Part shown: positions 27,010 through 29,821 of the stretch, piece by piece
Numbering within the stretch: the stretch's first letter is position 1
How the letters are laid out: every line of letters starts with the position of its first letter
Assembly (NCBI GenBank): GCA_009602725.1
Contig: WELB01000106.1
Coordinates: forward strand, 274,331 to 304,151
DNA: 29,821 nucleotides
Direction: 5' to 3'
From: Spirogloea muscicola
Taxonomy: Eukaryota > Streptophyta > Zygnematophyceae > Spirogloeales > Spirogloeaceae
Made by a program: the position numbers and the translations under genes
Notes under the pieces: generated by a model
Told to the model about the DNA's origin: nothing
Seen by the model: only the letters and a program-made list of their open reading frames with translations
Databases searched by the model: none

Positions 27010-29821
27010 TCATCGCGAGTGCGGGGGCCGGGGTCGGTAGCCATGACCGTCCTCGCTGACGATGAAGCTGTCGCCTCTGCGCGGCGGCGGCAGCGGCGCC
27101 GTCCAAGGATCGCTGCGATTGTTGAGGCGGCCGCCTAAGGCAGCCACTGCTGGCGAGGGCGTGGCCATGCCCCTGCCTTCGAACATGACGGACCAATCCG
27201 CGGGCACTGGCGGCAGCGCCGAGCGCCGCGGTGGCAGCGCCGGCGGCTTGGCCGCTGGACTGCCACCGCCGCCCCCGCCATTGCCGAGCCGTCGATCTGT
27301 GAGCTGTACGCCATACGAGTCACCGCCCTGGCTGCTGTTGCTAGGCACCGGGACATTTGGCGAGGCCACAGACTCGCGCAGAACGTCGGGTGTGCGCCGC
27401 GCCGAGCCCCGCAGCAGCGGCAGCTGCCGCCATGGGCGCCAGTCGTCTGATGACGAGGACGGCGGGCCGGCCCCCCGCACACCACCACCGTCACCACCGC
27501 CACCACCACCACCACCATCGGCGAGCTTCACAGCTGCCAGGGGCCGCTCTCCGCGCAGCTGCCGGCTGTATTCGGACGACGAATAGCCACCAAAGTAGTA
27601 ACCGCCAAAACTTTCGCTGTTGGGCGGCGGCGTTTCAGCGACGCCGCTGCCATCGCGGCTTGCCGGGGCGGCGTGCCATGGTGGCGGCGGCCGCCCATCC
27701 AGGCCTTCGAGAATGCGGACCACCTGACGGCGCACAGGCGACAGAATGAGCTGGAGAAGGCGGGGAGGAGGGGCGAAGGTGAGGACGGAAGGAGGGAGGA
27801 GGGAATGAGGAGATGTGGAGCTAAGAGCTGAGAGGCAGACATGCGGAGGAGATTAGGAAGGGAGAGAGAGGAATGTGGAGGGGGAGAGGAGGGAAGGCGG
27901 GACCTGGCTCATTGTCGGCCGCTCCTTGCCGTTCTCGCGCACGCACATGCCTGACGCGACCATGAGGCGGTGCACGATGCTGTCATCGGGCGGGCCCTCG
28001 AAGCTGCGGTCCACCAGCGCGTCCACGTCGTCCCAGTTGAGCAGCGGCCTCGCCTGCCGGCACGCGGCAGCGAGAGCAGCATCAGCAGCGCAAAGGTGAA
28101 GAGGCACGGGAGCGGCGGACGACAGCCAGATAGACAGTAGAACAGATAGAGAGAAGGTTGGAGGGCCCCACAGCGCCATGCCACTTACCCACTCGGCGAC
28201 GTTCTGCGAGCCAAAGGGCTGGCTGTGGTCAATGGGCTTGCGGCCCGTCAGTAAGCCCAGCAGCACGATGCCGAACGAGTACACGTCGCTGGCCGACGTC
28301 AACTTGCCGGTCGTCGCGTACTCGGGGTCCAGGTACCTGCTGGGGGCAAACGCCAGCAGCACTCCTGCTCAAACTCTGCCTGCGCTGGGACCCATTACCA
28401 GCCAACATGGTGGGAGGAAGGAAAGAGGGAGGAGGGAGAAGGGGAGGGTGAGGGAGGAGGCGGTGGTACCCGAGGGTGCCCATGACGCGCGTCGTGACAT
28501 GCGTGAATCTATCGTCGGCAATCCTCGCCAGGCCAAAGTCTGCCACCTGGGGGGCGCATGCGGGCGACGCCGGAAGCCGCCATCAGTCGGCTTCGGAGGT
28601 CAGAGAGGCCCAAACAGGGCGAGCGAAGGATGGAGGCCCACCTTGGCGTCAAACTTGTCGTCGAGCAGGATGTTGGACGCCTTGATGTCACGGTGGATGA
28701 TGCGCGGGTAGCCTGGTAGCACGGCCACAGCATGTACTGACATCAGCAACCCTTAGCCTGTAGGACGGGGCAGGTGGGAGGAGGGGGGTCGGAAGAGGGA
28801 GGAGAGAGAGGAGCGGCTCACAGTCCTCGTGAAGATAAGCGAGGCCGCGCGCGGCGGTAATGGCGATGTTCAGCCGCGTCCACCAGCCCAGCGGCGGCTT
28901 CCCACCCCGCCCTGCCACCCAGTCGTTGCCCCCTGTCAGGCCAACTGGTCACTCTCTCTCTCCTGCCTCCCTCCTCTCCTCCCCTCCATCTGCTCATCTG
29001 CACCTCAGCACAGAGCCCTCTTGCTCCCTCTTCTCTGGTCAGAGCTGCATCCAGTGCTACACTTCATGACTTCGTCCCCCCTCCCTCTTCCATCAGCTCT
29101 CACCATGGAGATGCTCGTCGATGGTGCCGTTGGGCACAAATTCGTAGACGAGCATGCGGTGGGCGCCCGTCACGCACGAGCCCAGCAGCGAGACCAGGTT
29201 GCGGTGGTGCACGCGGCTGATCGTCTGCACTTCGGACCGGAACTCGCGCTCGCCCTGCCCGCCACCCACCATCAGCTGCGAGCAAGGAAGGGGCGTGGCG
29301 GCAGGTCAGCTGCTCGAACGAGCATACGAGGAAGAAAGACGACCTGAGAAGGGCAACCAAGTTACTAACGATGGAGAAAGTCCTCACGACAGAGAAAGGA
29401 GAGTGGTGACAGAGATGACCACCAACTGGTGTGGAGGGAGGACGAGGAGGAGGGAGGAGGGACCAAAGATGGAGGGAGATGACCGATCTTAGAGAAGAAG
29501 CAGGAAGAAGCTGGGGATAGAGAGAGAGAGAAGATGTAGCTTGACAGTGGAGGAGGGAGGCAGGCGAGGGAAGCACCTGCTTGACGGCGACGTGGTCGCC
29601 AGTGGGGAGGACGCCGCCGTAGACGCGGCCAAAGCCGCCCTGGCCGAGCAGGTTGGCGTCGGCAAACCCGTCAGTCGCCACCTCGAGCTCCTCGTACGAG
29701 AAAGCTGCACCCGGTAGCAGGAAGGCCTCTGCGACGCTGCCGGCGGCGGGGTGCACGGGCGCGCCGTCGCGCCACAGGGAGCCGCTGGAGCCGCCGCCGC
29801 CGCCGGAGCCCTGCCGCGTCG
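27010..29821 (-). CDS. PERK-like receptor-type protein kinase (RLK/Pelle), 5' end outside window
   Basis: Ser/Thr kinase of the plant RLK/Pelle family. Visible exons on the minus strand: 29821-29577, 29275-29104, 28911-28822, 28712-28642, 28546-28470, 28336-28189, 28053-27904 and 27723-27010; phases agree throughout. Key residues: [14 protein letters not shown], Gly loop [11 protein letters not shown], Lys in [55 protein letters not shown] (an RD kinase), [47 protein letters not shown] and [16 protein letters not shown]. All catalytic residues are present. A tail of about 220 residues rich in Gly, Ser and Pro follows the kinase domain. PERK is the closest plant group by these motifs, but the ectodomain and membrane span lie beyond the right edge, so it could be a cytoplasmic RLCK. 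Its introns are strikingly pyrimidine-rich on the sense strand. Confidence 0.9.

Noticed and set aside
26724-27044. Minus-strand 106-codon frame with a hydrophobic stretch
   Set aside because: It overlaps the kinase 3' end in another frame and is best explained as 3' untranslated sequence.

Overview
The window is nuclear DNA from a draft assembly of a plant-lineage eukaryote, most likely a green alga. The genes are GC-rich, split by many short spliceosomal introns and lie on both strands with no operon structure. Several proteins are of plant type: a CDK11/CDKG kinase ending in the plant-style GGLFG tail, plant-like biotin synthase (BIO2), a Cys-type glutathione peroxidase with an organelle-type leader, a eukaryotic/organellar MnmE GTPase and an RLK/Pelle (PERK-like) kinase. 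The RLK leans towards the streptophyte side, but the species cannot be settled from sequence alone. Exon-intron models were built by hand from conserved protein motifs plus GT/GC-AG sites; reading phase closes across every complete model.

Layout, left to right: RRP4/EXOSC2 exosome cap subunit (687-2807, +); a 3.4-kb stretch with no recognisable gene, ending in a possible minus-strand gene start at 6294; CDK11/CDKG kinase (7429-10534, -); divergent from it a glutathione peroxidase (from 11242, +) that is cut off by a 64-N gap (12248-12311); biotin synthase (12331-14180, +); convergent with it a seven-exon gene for a conserved Ala-leader protein of unknown function (14881-16734, -); a region of about 1.5 kb with promoter-like repeats and perhaps a small plus-strand gene; CWH43/PGAP2IP-like GPI-lipid remodelling protein (18284-21829, -, 5' end missing); MnmE (21832-25781, +, 5' end missing); and a PERK-like receptor kinase (27010 to the right edge, -, 5' end outside the window).

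The genes are unrelated housekeeping functions (RNA decay, splicing/transcription-linked kinase, peroxide defence, biotin synthesis, GPI-anchor lipid remodelling, tRNA wobble modification, signalling). What ties the window together is non-coding: a dispersed family of about 100-bp units built around a hairpin (GGCTG...CAGCC), at least eight copies, found only in intergenic or leader DNA and often in pairs. Other points of interest are an apparently high share of GC-AG introns, a PMTSLRE variant of the CDK11 signature, a large acidic insert in CWH43, and two places where N bases almost certainly hide much more sequence than is shown.
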